A DNA stretch of 64,000 nucleotides from Actinomadura citrea (GCF_013409045.1 NZ_JACCBT010000001.1:8928311-8992310); one strand, 5' to 3'. Counted from the stretch's first letter, positions 44,007 through 54,100 are shown. Notes: generated by a model from the sequence alone, not told the origin. Numbers and translations are program-made.

Positions 44007-45431
44007 ATGAGTTTCAACGGTGCTTGGAGGGAGAACAACTTGTCCGGAGCTGCCGAGGGCAAGCCGCTCGAGGTCGTAGAGATCTGCGCAGGTGCAGGTG
44101 GTCAAACACTCGGCCTCGAACGCGCCGGATTTCGCCACCGCCTCGCGATCGAACTGGACGAGAATGCTGCTCGCACACTTCGCCACAACCTCGTCAAAGT
44201 CTTGGGATACGACGAAAAAGAAGCTAATGACACGGTTCGTGTAGGCGATGTAGCCGATCCGAGAACCTGGAAGAAGCCCAGCGAGGACTCTGACCGCAGC
44301 GAGGACTCCAAAAGCAACGAGGGCTGGGATCTAGACGAATACAACAATATAGACCTGCTAGCCGGAGGTGTACCATGCCCTCCATTCAGCATCGCAGGCA
44401 AGCAGTTGGGCGCTAGCGACGAGCGCGACCTGTTCGCTTGGGCAGTCGAGCAGTGCGGCCGCATTAAGCCCAAAGCTCTTCTCCTCGAAAACGTCAAAGG
44501 CTTGAGCGGGAACCGCTTCACCGCGTATCGGAAGCACGTCCTCGACCGACTCCACGAGGACGGTTACATCGCCGAGTGGAGGTTGCTCCAAGCCGACCAG
44601 TTCGGCGTTTCCCAGCTGCGTCCTCGATTTGTTCTAGTGGCACTTCAGCCCGAGTACGCTAGGCATTTCCACTGGCCGACGCCGCATATCGAGCGCCCTA
44701 AAACAGTCGGAGAATTGCTTCGGGACTTGATGGCTGAGGGCACCTGGACCACAGAACAGCTCGAAAGCTGGATCAAGCAGGCCGATGACATCGCACCCAC
44801 TATTGTAGGTGGCTCCAAAAAACACGGCGGTGCCGACCTCGGCCCGACGCGCGCCAAGGCAGCTTGGGCGGCCATGGGCGTCGACGCCAAGGGAGTGGCC
44901 GACGACCCGCCTGGGCCGACCAACCCCAGAGTCAAGGGTGCCGAGCACCCGATGCTCACCGTTGAGATGGTTGCCCGGATCCAGGGTTGGTACGGTAAGG
45001 ATTTTGCCGAATGGGAGTTCCTCGGAGGCAAGACCTCCAGGTATCGGCAGATAGGCAACGCTTTTCCCCCGCCTGTCGCCAAAGCGCTCGGCGTGGCAAT
45101 CAAGGAAGCTATTCAGAAGACTGCCAAGGAGCGTTCCCTCATCGAGAGCACAAAGGTCACCCTTGACCCAGTGTACAAGATCTTGCGCGGCCGGAAGCGG
45201 GCCATGACGGTCGAGCAGTTGGTCGCCAGGCTAGAGAATGACGGGACTCCGCTGGTGCAGCCGGAGGTGGAGCGTCGGCTCTCTCATCTGAGCCACGACT
45301 TCGAGTTGATCGAAAAAGAGCGTTCAACGGGCGAAGTGGCCTTTCTCTTGGGAGAATTCAAAGCATTCATCGGCCAGGACGACCACCAGCGACACCAGCT
45401 ATTCGCTCAGCACCGCACTAAAATCAGTTGA
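44007..45431 (+). CDS. dcm: DNA (cytosine-5-)-methyltransferase
   Basis: A 474-residue C5 methyltransferase. Motifs in order: I (EICAGAGGQTLGLERAGF), IV with the catalytic Pro-Cys (GGVPCPPFSIAG), VI (LLENVKGLSG), VIII (QLRPRFVLVAL), a variable target-recognition region (about 235-320) and X (GNAFPPPVAKALG). About 90 extra C-terminal residues resemble a winged helix (AMTVEQLVARLENDGTPLVQPEVERRLSHL). It is the likely partner of the NgoMIV-type endonuclease and of Vsr. The GCCGGC target is inferred. ATG 44007 has GGGGTGA upstream. Confidence 0.94.
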   Translation: MSFNGAWRENNLSGAAEGKPLEVVEICAGAGGQTLGLERAGFRHRLAIELDENAARTLRHNLVKVLGYDEKEANDTVRVGDVADPRTWKKPSEDSDRSEDSKSNEGWDLDEYNNIDLLAGGVPCPPFSIAGKQLGASDERDLFAWAVEQCGRIKPKALLLENVKGLSGNRFTAYRKHVLDRLHEDGYIAEWRLLQADQFGVSQLRPRFVLVALQPEYARHFHWPTPHIERPKTVGELLRDLMAEGTWTTEQLESWIKQADDIAPTIVGGSKKHGGADLGPTRAKAAWAAMGVDAKGVADDPPGPTNPRVKGAEHPMLTVEMVARIQGWYGKDFAEWEFLGGKTSRYRQIGNAFPPPVAKALGVAIKEAIQKTAKERSLIESTKVTLDPVYKILRGRKRAMTVEQLVARLENDGTPLVQPEVERRLSHLSHDFELIEKERSTGEVAFLLGEFKAFIGQDDHQRHQLFAQHRTKIS

Positions 45432-45439
45432 CAGCTAAC

Positions 45440-45655
45440 TTAGGGACTGCCGCCGCCGGTACCGGACACGAGGAGTTGCAGGTCAGCTGTCACTACTCGG
45501 TAGGTGGCGCCTATGTGGATGATTCTGCAGGGAAAGCGGTTCTCGCGGGCGAGTTGGTACGCGCGGGTTCGGCCGATGCCGAGGGCGCGGGCGGCGGTCT
45601 CGATGGTCGTTGTGGTGGGAAGGGCGGCGAGCTCCTCGTGGGTCATCGGCTTCAT
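45440..45655 (-). CDS. Excisionase-like helix-turn-helix protein
   Basis: A 71-residue protein with an N-terminal HTH of the excisionase/MerR-like type (TTIETAARALGIGRTRAYQLARENRF). Such small genes accompany relaxase/integrase modules in actinomycete elements and act as recombination directionality factors or plasmid-copy regulators. Last gene of the minus-strand mobilization group; its start is adjacent to the stop of the upstream gene. Convergent with dcm. Confidence 0.78.
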   Translation of the reverse strand: MKPMTHEELAALPTTTTIETAARALGIGRTRAYQLARENRFPCRIIHIGATYRVVTADLQLLVSGTGGGSP

Positions 45656-45656
45656 C

Positions 45657-46232
45657 TCAGGCCTCCAGGGTGCTTGCGCGGCGACTGCGGATGGAGTGGT
45701 TTTGTTCGCCGATAGGAGGCGGTGCGAGGAGCGTCGGATCGGTGATCGGTCTGGGAAAGTCGTTCGCCGCCGCTGCTACGCCAGCGTCGTCCACATGCGC
45801 TTTGACCTCGATGGTTGGGAGCGCTTCGCGTACGCGGGTAGCGCGGGAGTGGATGGTATTGATGGCCGATTGGGCATTGCTGAGGGCCGCGCAGAGAGCT
45901 CGGGCGTGCTGCCTGGCTTCGGCTAGAGCTTGCCCGTGACGGCTCAGGACTTCCGCGAGGTCTTCGGCCTGGTCGTGGCCGAGACGGTCGGCTTGCAGCT
46001 CCCGGAGGAGGAAGCGGCTGATCTGGTGGAGCACCTGATCGAGGCCGTAGGTGGCTGCGCTGAGGTTACCGAGGATGGTGTACGCAGTGGCGGGGAGGGT
46101 GAGGCTCGGAGGGCCGACAGTGGCGTGATTGAGCTGGCGAACGTGCTCGTACAGGTTGGTCGCGAGGCGCGTGGTGTCTTCGTCGTTACGAGCGGTCGGG
46201 TGAGCCTTCGTTTCGTCGGTCATGTGGGTCAC
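45657..46232 (-). CDS. Unknown helical protein of the mobilization module
   Basis: A 191-residue protein, largely alpha-helical, with probable coiled-coil at about 65-130 (HQISRFLLRELQADRLGHDQAEDLAEVL..., QALAEARQHARALCAALSNAQSAIN). No known domain seen. It lies between the relaxase and the HTH gene on the same strand, so it is likely an accessory of transfer or a structural partner. Confidence 0.7.
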   Translation of the reverse strand: MTHMTDETKAHPTARNDEDTTRLATNLYEHVRQLNHATVGPPSLTLPATAYTILGNLSAATYGLDQVLHQISRFLLRELQADRLGHDQAEDLAEVLSRHGQALAEARQHARALCAALSNAQSAINTIHSRATRVREALPTIEVKAHVDDAGVAAAANDFPRPITDPTLLAPPPIGEQNHSIRSRRASTLEA

Positions 46233-46377
46233 TCCTTGTGGTCTTGGAGCACGTGCCGAGGCTGTGGTCCGTCATGGCTTCGCCTTCCTTGTGTGGTGGG
46301 GTGAGGGTGCGCAGGCTCGTCGTCTCGAACGCCGCACTGGCGCACATCTGCGTATCGTTACGCTTGTTTACGCTCCG

Positions 46378-47985
46378 TTAGTATGCGGTGGCGTCGGTCG
46401 TTACGCCACGACCGTTATCGGTGTGGCGCCAACTTCTCTGGTCGCTAGTGCGCTGGGCGGCGAGGGTTGGCGCGCGCCGGCGGTGTGGGCGCAGGCCGGG
46501 TAGATCGGTGGGGACGATCTGCCTCCAGGGTAGGGAAGGGCAGAGGGAAGCCGGCGGCAGCGAGTCGCGCAGCGCTGTGTCGTGTGTGTCGTTGGCCGGC
46601 GCCCGGAACAACGTCGGGTTTGTTGGCCGTGGAGTCGGTTGGCGGAGTCGGGTGAGCTGGGCAGCAGCCTTGCGGGCTGCGGCTGCTTGGGCGAAGCGTT
46701 GCTGCGATTGCCGGTGCTCCGCGATCGCTTCGATAAGGGCAGCGAGCTGCACGATCAGGTGGGAGAGGACGCCGGCGAGGCTCGGGCCATGACTGTGCGA
46801 CCCTCCGATCTGGGACAGAGCCAGAACCCGCGCAACCGTACGGAGGTTCGTGCCATAGGGCGTAACGGAGGGTGGGCGCCCGTAGGGTTCGCGAGCTGCT
46901 CGGTCATAGAAGTCGGCCGCGCGGGCGAGTTCCCGGTTGCCGGTGATGGCCGCGGTTACGTGTAAGACGTCGGAGGCCGCGGCTGCCAGGTCGGCGCGAA
47001 CGGCGGGATCATGGATGTGGCGCAGCTGCCAAGTAGCGGTCGCGGCGGCTCTTGCGGCCTGTTGGTAGGCGGCATCTCGCTCCTGGCGAGTCAGCTTCGC
47101 TTGGCTGAAAGAGCGCTGGCCGAAATGCCTACCTTCATCGGGAGCCGACCAACGGCAGCGGAGTTTGGGAAGGGTGAGGTTAGCGGCGAGCTTGCCGCCA
47201 GCAAACCAGACCGGCTGCCCCTCTCGGTTGGTGTGGCCGGGAAGCGCGACCGCGTAGCCCGTGATCTCCCCAGGAGTGCGGACGCTCTCGCGGACCTTGA
47301 CCAGCACTCTGGCCTGCTCAAGGGCGACGAAGAAGTCCTCCTCGGTCTCAGCTCCAGCAGCTGCGGTGGCAACGTGCCGGCGGAGGGTGCTGCGGGGCGG
47401 TTCCGACCACTTCTTTCGGTGAGCAAGTTCCGTCTCGGCTCGGGTTGGTCGGGGCGCTGCTGTGCGGTCGGCAGGTGCGGTTGGGGTCAGGCCGTAGCGG
47501 TCTTCGACGATGTGGCAGGCATGGGCGACCTTGAAGTAGTCGCGACGAAGGTTCGGGTTGCGTCCATCCTCGCGGGCCAGGACGGCAAGGAGGTGGATGT
47601 GGTCCTCGGCATGGCGGACCGCGATCCAGCGGCATGCCCTGTCATCGCCTCGCGGCGCCAACCCGGTCTGGTGCATGACCTCCTCAGCAATGTCGGCCCA
47701 GTCTTCGTCCGACAGGCGTCGGTCCGCGGGCGCTGCCCTAATCGAGCACTGCCAGATCGGCAAGGCGAGCGGTGTGTGGCGAAGGGTGTCGAGTGGAGAG
47801 GTGAGGACTCCGACTAGATGCCGGTAGTCGCGGTCGCCTCTGGTGTCCGTGCCGGGCTCCAGAGCTGCGGGCAGGCGGAACCCCGCAACAAGGTGGGGAT
47901 CGACGTGCTCGTTACGTTTCCCTGATCCGTAGAGGTACGACAGCAGTCGGGCGATGCTTTGGCCGCGCGTCACTTTCCCGATCAA
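46378..47985 (-). CDS. MOBP-like relaxase
   Basis: A 535-residue conjugative relaxase. The N-terminus VTRGQSIARLLSYLYGSGKRNEHVDPHLV and the metal-binding motif VRHAEDHIHLLAVLARED (His-x-Asp-His-x-His) place it with actinobacterial MobA/VirD2-type nucleases that nick oriT. The C-terminal half is helical and variable. It overlaps mobC by 4 bases (ATGA). No coupling protein is nearby, so transfer would need a helper element. Confidence 0.9.
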   Translation of the reverse strand: MIGKVTRGQSIARLLSYLYGSGKRNEHVDPHLVAGFRLPAALEPGTDTRGDRDYRHLVGVLTSPLDTLRHTPLALPIWQCSIRAAPADRRLSDEDWADIAEEVMHQTGLAPRGDDRACRWIAVRHAEDHIHLLAVLAREDGRNPNLRRDYFKVAHACHIVEDRYGLTPTAPADRTAAPRPTRAETELAHRKKWSEPPRSTLRRHVATAAAGAETEEDFFVALEQARVLVKVRESVRTPGEITGYAVALPGHTNREGQPVWFAGGKLAANLTLPKLRCRWSAPDEGRHFGQRSFSQAKLTRQERDAAYQQAARAAATATWQLRHIHDPAVRADLAAAASDVLHVTAAITGNRELARAADFYDRAAREPYGRPPSVTPYGTNLRTVARVLALSQIGGSHSHGPSLAGVLSHLIVQLAALIEAIAEHRQSQQRFAQAAAARKAAAQLTRLRQPTPRPTNPTLFRAPANDTHDTALRDSLPPASLCPSLPWRQIVPTDLPGLRPHRRRAPTLAAQRTSDQRSWRHTDNGRGVTTDATAY

Positions 47986-48314
47986 CGCAGCAGCCGACCT
48001 ATCTCAACAGACGAGGCGTCCACTCTCCGGAGAACCTTCTCCAGGTACGTTAACGAAGCGGATAGCTCTTGAGGTGCCTGTCCCGTTGCGTTCGCCATAC
48101 GAGTCAGTTGGTTGATGTTCACACCAATACGGTTCAGCTGTCGCGCAATGCTGCGCAGTTCCTCACATAGCGCCAGGGTCGGTTGCTGTCCGAGCCTGTG
48201 CTGGCGAGTGGCTGCCTGAACGGTGTGGACGATAAATGTTCCGTAGGCAGCGCCCGCTCGATGGGCTGCCTCACAGATCTCCTTGTACTCCTCTTCGCTG
48301 ACTCGGAATCTCAT
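47982..48314 (-). CDS. mobC: MobC-like relaxosome protein
   Basis: A 110-residue MobC: MRFRVSEEEYKEICEAAHRAG at the N-terminus and LNRIGVNINQLTRMANATG in the middle, the family signature. It binds oriT and helps the relaxase melt DNA. The start ATG 48314 has a poor RBS; the frame stays open upstream with basic residues (RRRDRE), so a non-standard earlier start is possible. Translationally coupled to the relaxase. Confidence 0.9.
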   Translation of the reverse strand: MRFRVSEEEYKEICEAAHRAGAAYGTFIVHTVQAATRQHRLGQQPTLALCEELRSIARQLNRIGVNINQLTRMANATGQAPQELSASLTYLEKVLRRVDASSVEIGRLLR

Positions 48315-48527
48315 CTCCCGATCTCGTCGACGCCCTCCTGTGAGCTGCGAACGTCGTTGCAGCTTGCTCTGCCTGCTGACCTGCTCCTCGTCCGTGTTCC
48401 ACCTCCTGCCGTACTCGTCGGACCGCGCCCGGTCGACTCAGCAAAGGGACGCGGTATGGATCATCCTGGGCCCATACCGTGTCGCGACACGGCCCTACCT
48501 TGCAGCCCTCTATTAGGTCGTCCCTTC

Positions 48528-48565
48528 GACTCTACCGACTGAGGATATTCTCAGTCGGTAGAGTC
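48528..48565. repeat. 16-bp perfect inverted repeat, candidate oriT hairpin
   Basis: Arms GACTCTACCGACTGAG / CTCAGTCGGTAGAGTC around GATATT, about 215 bases upstream of the mobC start. No T-tract follows, which argues against a simple terminator. Confidence 0.6.
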
Positions 48566-48851
48566 CAAGCCGTACCGAAGGATGTCGTTCAGTGCCATGA
48601 AATTCTGGTTTCCAGAGAACAGGAGATACGTTATCTGCCCTCGAGGATGAGTGGGCTCCGCGACACTTGACTCCCGTAATTTTTCGCGGGAGTCCCCGCG
48701 CAAGCACCCATAGCCGACCGGCAAGCAGTGCAGAGTCGCGGCGACATTCGGAACGGCAGCTGTTCGCTTCCGGCAGCCGCCGATGCCAGCTTCGCTGTCA
48801 GTCTCGAACCGGAAGCGTCGATGTGGCCCTAACGCCGTCCGCGCCCGTCCA

Positions 48852-48875
48852 CTCGTCCGCCGCGCGGCGGACGAG
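48852..48875. repeat. 24-bp perfect palindrome
   Basis: CTCGTCCGCCGC joined directly to its reverse complement with no spacer, followed by a smaller GCTGCTTCGCAGC hairpin at 48888-48900. It may be a dimer-binding site in the transfer-control region. Confidence 0.6.
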
Positions 48876-49216
48876 CCGTCCGCCGCTGCTTCGCAGCCGC
48901 CGTCCACACCGGCGGATGGGCGCGGCGGGCCGTTGGTAGGGCGCTCGGGGCCAGCACGCACGGCTGGGACAAGTCGCGCCTACGCTGCGTGCGCTTCGCC
49001 GATGGAGGAGGCTCGGGATGAAGCTGGGGATCGAGGCGCGGTCTCGCCGGCCAATCGTGGCGGCGGGCTCGCTGGGATACTCCGCGATGAGGCTCCCAAC
49101 GTGCTGGTCAAGGTGTGTGCACCACAACCGTGGCTCGCCGCTCGTCCCCAGCAACCCAACCCCGCCAATCTGAACCAACGGGGGACAGTGGCCGCAGCCT
49201 CGACGCGAGCGGGCCG

Positions 49217-49603
49217 TCAGGTCAGTTCGAACCAGGTGTGCAGGCGACCGGCAGTGTCGGTGTCGTAGCCGAAGCGGGCGGCAAGGGTCTCGATGAGGAC
49301 GATGCCGTGGCCGTGGTCGCGGGGTTCGGAGCCCTGGTGGCGAGTGGGGATGGTGGCGGCGCCCGCATCGATGACCTCGCAGCGCAGGGAGTTCCCGCAG
49401 TCGTACAGCGTGAGGGTGAACGAGCCGCCATGACGGGAGTCGGAGTGCCTGACGCTGTTGGTACAGGCCTCGGAGATCAGTAGTTGTGCCGTGGTGGTGC
49501 GGTCACTGCCGTCTAGTACCGCGGCGGCGAACCGGCGGGCCTCACCGACGCTCTTGGGGGTGGCCGGGAGGGTTACGCGACCGAGAATGATCCACGTCGT
49601 CAT
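49217..49603 (-). CDS. RsbW-like ATP-binding (HATPase) protein
   Basis: A 128-residue anti-sigma/GHKL kinase-type domain. The N-box is LISEACTNSVRH, G1 is CEVIDAGAAT and G2 is DHGHGIVLIETLAARFG. Many actinomycetes carry tens of such small HATPase proteins, often beside DUF397/XRE genes as here. Targets are usually sigma factors or anti-anti-sigma proteins; none is adjacent. Its ATG overlaps the stop of the upstream small gene as ATGA. Confidence 0.87.
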   Translation of the reverse strand: MTTWIILGRVTLPATPKSVGEARRFAAAVLDGSDRTTTAQLLISEACTNSVRHSDSRHGGSFTLTLYDCGNSLRCEVIDAGAATIPTRHQGSEPRDHGHGIVLIETLAARFGYDTDTAGRLHTWFELT

Positions 49604-49881
49604 GAGCTCATCGCCTTCGCGATGGCGGGGACGGCACGAGGGTCAGTGACCAGCGCCCAGTCGCGAGACCACACCCAGGCCCACGTTCCTGCCTGAGGGG
49701 CAGGGACACAGGCGACGAAACGGACCTTGTTGGTCCGACGGCTCGTGACACGAAGGACGGCTCTCTCGCCGACACCAAGGACCTCGGGGTGTACGTGGTG
49801 ATGCGGCAACTGGCCAGCCAGCCATGTCAGGAGATGACAGCGCCACCTTGGATGCAGTTCTTGTTCTGCTTTGTCCGACAT
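49600..49881 (-). CDS. Small protein coupled to HATPase gene
   Basis: A 93-residue protein of unknown function, rich in Trp and basic residues, with a beta-type pattern in the middle (RAVLRVTSRRTNKVRFVACV). Translationally coupled to the HATPase gene. Similar small genes beside anti-sigma-like HATPases are common in actinomycetes. Divergent from the XRE-DUF5753 gene. Confidence 0.7.
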   Translation of the reverse strand: MSDKAEQELHPRWRCHLLTWLAGQLPHHHVHPEVLGVGERAVLRVTSRRTNKVRFVACVPAPQAGTWAWVWSRDWALVTDPRAVPAIAKAMSS

Positions 49882-50000
49882 AATCGAATTCCCGTCCTGC
49901 TGCTCTGACCTGCAGTTTCCGGGACAAGCGTGCTCCGCGAGAGTTACCGTGTCGCCATTCCTCGGATCACCTGGAAATTCGTCCGATGGACGGAGACACG

Positions 50001-50810
50001 ATGCACATCAACGAGTCCCCCGACCCGCGATCGTCGATGTGGGCGTGGATGGCCCACCACCTGCGCTTCCAGCGCATGCAGCACGGCATGTCAGGACACG
50101 CCCTTGCCGAGCTCCTCAACTGTGCGCGTTCCTCGATTTCCAGACTGGAGAACTGCGAAGCGAAGCTGACCGACGCTCAGGCGGCCGTCCTCGACGAGCG
50201 GTGGAGCACCGGCGGGACGTTCGCGATCATGCTTTGGTACGCGCGGCTCGGACACGACCCCAACTGGTTCAAAAACTTCACGGAGTCTGAGGGACGCGCG
50301 TCCGTGCTGCGGATCTACAGCGGCCAGCTGATTCCTGCCCTCCTGCAGACGCCTGCCTACGCACGCGCCCTCCTGGTTGAGGGGCGAGAGCCAGGGATAG
50401 ACGCGATGGTGGAAGCGCGGATGGCGCGGCAGCAGATCCTGACCAAGGAAAGCCCGGCCGATCTGTGGGTTCTCCTGGCGGAGACAGCCATGGCCTGCCT
50501 GGTGGGTGGCACGACGGTCATGCGGGAGCAACTCGCCAAGCTGCTTGAGGTGTCAGAGCTACCGAACGTGATGCTGCGGATCGTCCCGAACACGGCGGGC
50601 GCGAATGCCGGGCTCGACGGGCCGTTCAAGGTCATCAAGGTCAGGGAGGGGCAGGTCGGCTACGTCGAGGCCCCCACCGGCGGAAGGCTCGTCCCAGAGG
50701 CCGCCGAGGTCGACGGGCTGCTCGACAGGTTTGACCGCATAGGGGCGGTCTCCCTCCCCGTAGACTCCAGTCGGAGCCTGATCAAGCATCTGATGGAGGC
50801 CTTGACGTGA
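50001..50810 (+). CDS. XRE-type regulator with DUF5753 (Scr1-type antitoxin)
   Basis: A 269-residue protein: N-terminal HTH (MSGHALAELLNCARSSISRLENCE) then the DUF5753 domain (LRIYSGQLIPALLQTPAYARAL ... SELPNVMLRIVPNTAGANAGLDGPFKVIK). ATG 50001 is preferred over 49986 because GGAG lies six bases upstream. It overlaps the DUF397 gene by 4 bases, forming the common regulator/DUF397 pair that acts like a toxin-antitoxin or developmental switch. Confidence 0.9.
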   Translation: MHINESPDPRSSMWAWMAHHLRFQRMQHGMSGHALAELLNCARSSISRLENCEAKLTDAQAAVLDERWSTGGTFAIMLWYARLGHDPNWFKNFTESEGRASVLRIYSGQLIPALLQTPAYARALLVEGREPGIDAMVEARMARQQILTKESPADLWVLLAETAMACLVGGTTVMREQLAKLLEVSELPNVMLRIVPNTAGANAGLDGPFKVIKVREGQVGYVEAPTGGRLVPEAAEVDGLLDRFDRIGAVSLPVDSSRSLIKHLMEALT

Positions 50811-51013
50811 CTTCCCCCCAGTGGCGCAAGAGCAGCCGATCCAGCGATGGGACGAGCGGCCAGTGCGTGGAGGTCGCCCAGCTCGACGACGCCATCGGTC
50901 TACGAGACAGCAAGGCCCCGAGCAGCGGGCACCTCTCGCTTACCATCGGCAGCTTTGCCGGCCTTGTCGCCAGGGCGAAGAGGAACGAGCTCGATTTCAT
51001 GGCTCAGCCGTAA
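50807..51013 (+). CDS. DUF397 protein
   Basis: A 68-residue DUF397 protein: QWRKSSRSSDGTSGQCVEVAQLDD, then IGLRDSKAPSSGHLSL. It partners the preceding DUF5753 regulator (ATGA overlap). Relatives such as Scr2/BldB-linked proteins affect development or act as toxin. The STAND-kinase gene starts 133 bases later on the same strand. Confidence 0.92.
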   Translation: MTSPQWRKSSRSSDGTSGQCVEVAQLDDAIGLRDSKAPSSGHLSLTIGSFAGLVARAKRNELDFMAQP

Positions 51014-51146
51014 GCAGAGCGACCTTGGACGCAGGAGGGCCAGAGGTACTCCAGCACACGAGGCCAGCCCACAACCCGCAAGCGCTTGGCTCACGACGCC
51101 CCTGGCAAAGGGCACGCTGCGGACGGCGTTGTCATCGAGCGGTCCC

Positions 51147-54100
51147 ATGTGGTCGGCTGTTCCGGTGAGCATCGACCAGTTCTTCGGCTACGGGCCTGAG
51201 GCTCCGTTCGCCACCAACGAGGTGTTCACCAACAGGGAGGAGCAGATCGATCGGTGTCATCGCTGGTTGATCGAACACTCCGCACGTGAATGGCCCGTCC
51301 AGGCGCTCATGGACTTCCAGCGGCCCGCGGTCAACATCCTCGCGGTGGCTGGAGAGGGCGGCATCGGCAAATCCACCCTGACGCGGCACGTCGCTGACCT
51401 CGCGGTTCGGGGAGAGTTGGACGGGCTTCCCAAGAATCGGGCGTGCGCGGTCCTGGACTTCGCAGACCCCGACAGCTCCAGCTTCGAGTCGTTGCTACTG
51501 CGCGTCCGGGCTGGGCTGGGAGGTCTGGCGCGTTCCTGGCCGGCTTTCGACGTCGCGCTGGCCCTCTACTGGGAGCGCAAGCATCCGGGTGAGTCGCTGG
51601 CCGCCTTTCTCGGCAAGGGGTCGGTGGACGGACGGCGAGCAGCGGATCAGGTGAGCGGGACCGTCGACCAGTTCCTCGGCGGGTTCGGCGCGATCAGCGT
51701 CACCTACCAGGTCTTGGACAAGCTCGGACGCACCGTGGCGCATAAGGCCAAGCTGAAGTCGCTGCGCAACGAGTTGCCCGCGCTCGACCCCATCCTCGAT
51801 GAGCCCGACCCCGACCGGATGCTCGGCTACATGCCCGTCCTGCTTTCAGCCGACCTGGAACGCGCCCGCGCCAAGAGACCCGTACTCGCGGTGTGCGTTC
51901 TCGACACACTGGAGATCGTTCAAGGGCTGCCGTCCGAGCGCGGCGGCCTGGAGGACCTGGTCTCGCGGTTGGTCTACCTGATGCCGAGCGTGGCGTTCCT
52001 GGCGGCCAGCCGGTTGCCGCTGGGCTGGCACGACCCGGTCCGTGCCCTTGGACTGACCTACGGCGGCACGCACCGCTGGCCTGATCTCGCCGGACCGGTC
52101 CAGCTCAGGCTGGACGGCTTCGACCCGGTGTCCGCGAACGAGTATCTGACGACGCGGCTGACCGTGGACGATCGCCCCGCGATCGACGAGGCGGTGCGGA
52201 ACCGGATGATCGCCGGATCCGGCGGGTCACCGTTATATCTGGACCTGTCGGCGAGCCTGTACGGGCAGTACCTCGCGCGCGGCCAGACACCGCCCCCGGA
52301 GGTGTTCGGACTCGGGTTCCCCGAGCTGGTGCTGCGGACGATGAGGGACCTGTCGGAGACCGACCGTGACCTCCTGCGTGCCGCCGCGCTACTCGAAGCG
52401 TTCGATGCCGACCTGCTGCAAGCGATGCTCCCGGGCATCCGCCGCCGGCGGATCGAGGCCTTCACCTCCCGCCCGTTCGTCCGGCGCGAGGAGTCGGTGT
52501 GGCCCGCATACCGGCTGCACGACAACCTGCGACGCAGTGTCCTGGACTGTGACGCCCACACACCCGATGGATGGACACTCAGCGAACGTCACGAACACCT
52601 GCAGTGCGCCATCAGCCACCTCGCGAAGGTCGCGCTGTCGATCTGGGATGAGGAAGAGTCGGCCTCGCTGGCTGAGCGGAGCCGCCGGACCGTCGCCGCG
52701 TTCTTACTGCTGTTGCGTGCCGCGATCGAGCACGGTGTACTGCCGCCAGTGCTGGCGGACCTCGCCTACAGCCTGAGCGTCGCCGGCCACTGGCAGGTCC
52801 TGGCGTCCCTCCCCGCACCGGACGCAGTACCCGAGCTAACGCGGCTGTCCACCGTCGCTCGGCTGACCACCCGCGGCGACCTCAACGCTGAGGACCGCTA
52901 CCAAGCGATGCGGAGGTTGGTCGGTGAGCATGCAACGCTCGAGTCCATAGACCCATTCGCCGACTACTACCGCTGGGAACTGGGCACCCGCGCCCACGTC
53001 GCGGGGCACCTGGACGAAGCGATCGGTCACCTGTCGACGATCACACCCGACGGCTCGCTGATCGGCGCGAGCGCTCTGTTCGGCCTGGCCGACAACGCCC
53101 TTCGCCGCGGTGACTACCGGCAGGTCGCCGAACTGATGGACAAGGCCACCGACGAGGGCCTCGACCGCATCCGTGTCGCCGACATGCTCGGCCACACCTA
53201 CATCCACAACGCCCGCTTCGCCGACGCCGCCCGTCTCTTCGAGACCACGCTGGAAGCCGCCCAAGCCGCGGGAACGCCGCTGTGGGAAGCCCGCGCCCTG
53301 CGCCACCTGGCCCTCGCACTCATGTGGTTCGACCCCGACCGCACCCTCGCCCTCGTCCCCCGCGCCCGCGACCTCAACTCCTCCGTCGGGGAACTGATCG
53401 GTGTGGCCCAGTGCGACCTGGCCGCCTCCATGGCTCACGCTTTGCGAGGCGAGCACGCGCAGGCCGCAGACCTCTTGGAAAGCGCAGCCCGCCAGTACGA
53501 AGAACTCGGCGCCACCGGGGAACTCACCCCCGCGGAAGCCATCCGGGTACTGCTATACGCCGCCGACGGACGCATCGACCGAGCCACGACCATCGCCACG
53601 CGACTTGGCGCGTCTTCCCAAGGCCCGCAACCCGAGTGCCTACCCGTCTGGGTTCAAGTGACCAGCTTGTGGACCAGCATCCCTGTCCCAGGGGATGCGG
53701 CCTTGCGATGGCTGGACAGTACCGACAGCGCTGTGCAGCGCTGGAAGCAGCCTCTAGACCGGCTCCGGCGGCTGCACCGCGGTGTGTGCGCACCGCTCGA
53801 CGTGGCTGACCGAGAGGCGTTCATCCCTACCAATCGGCTACCCGGCGATGTCCTCGATCGCACTGTGCGGTCGGCGTCCACCTCTCCGGCATTCGATGGG
53901 CCACCCGTCCAGCAAGCCGATGACGGCATCATCAACGGGGAACGCACCGTCATCAAGCTCCAGCGCCGCGCCCACGAGCGCCTGGAGACCGCCCTGCACT
54001 TGGAGCACCTCCGCACCGCGACCGGCATCCCGGCCCCACGGCTCCTCGACCACGGCACTGTTCCTGGCGGCACCTGGTGGGCCGTCCTCGAACGGCTCCC

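Larger units (their letters stand above)
48315..49216. other. Gene-free region, probable oriT and control region
   Basis: About 900 bases upstream of mobC without a credible gene. It is rich in symmetry: a 16-bp perfect inverted repeat (48528-48565), an 8-bp repeat GACTCCCG/CGGGAGTC around an AT-rich loop (48669-48694) and a 24-bp palindrome (48852-48875). This concentration next to mobC/relaxase suggests oriT. Confidence 0.5.

Noticed and set aside
50847..51146. N-terminal extension of the STAND-kinase frame
   Set aside because: It lies out of frame over the DUF397 gene and has a random Arg/Ser/Pro-rich composition; ATG 51147 starts the protein-like part.
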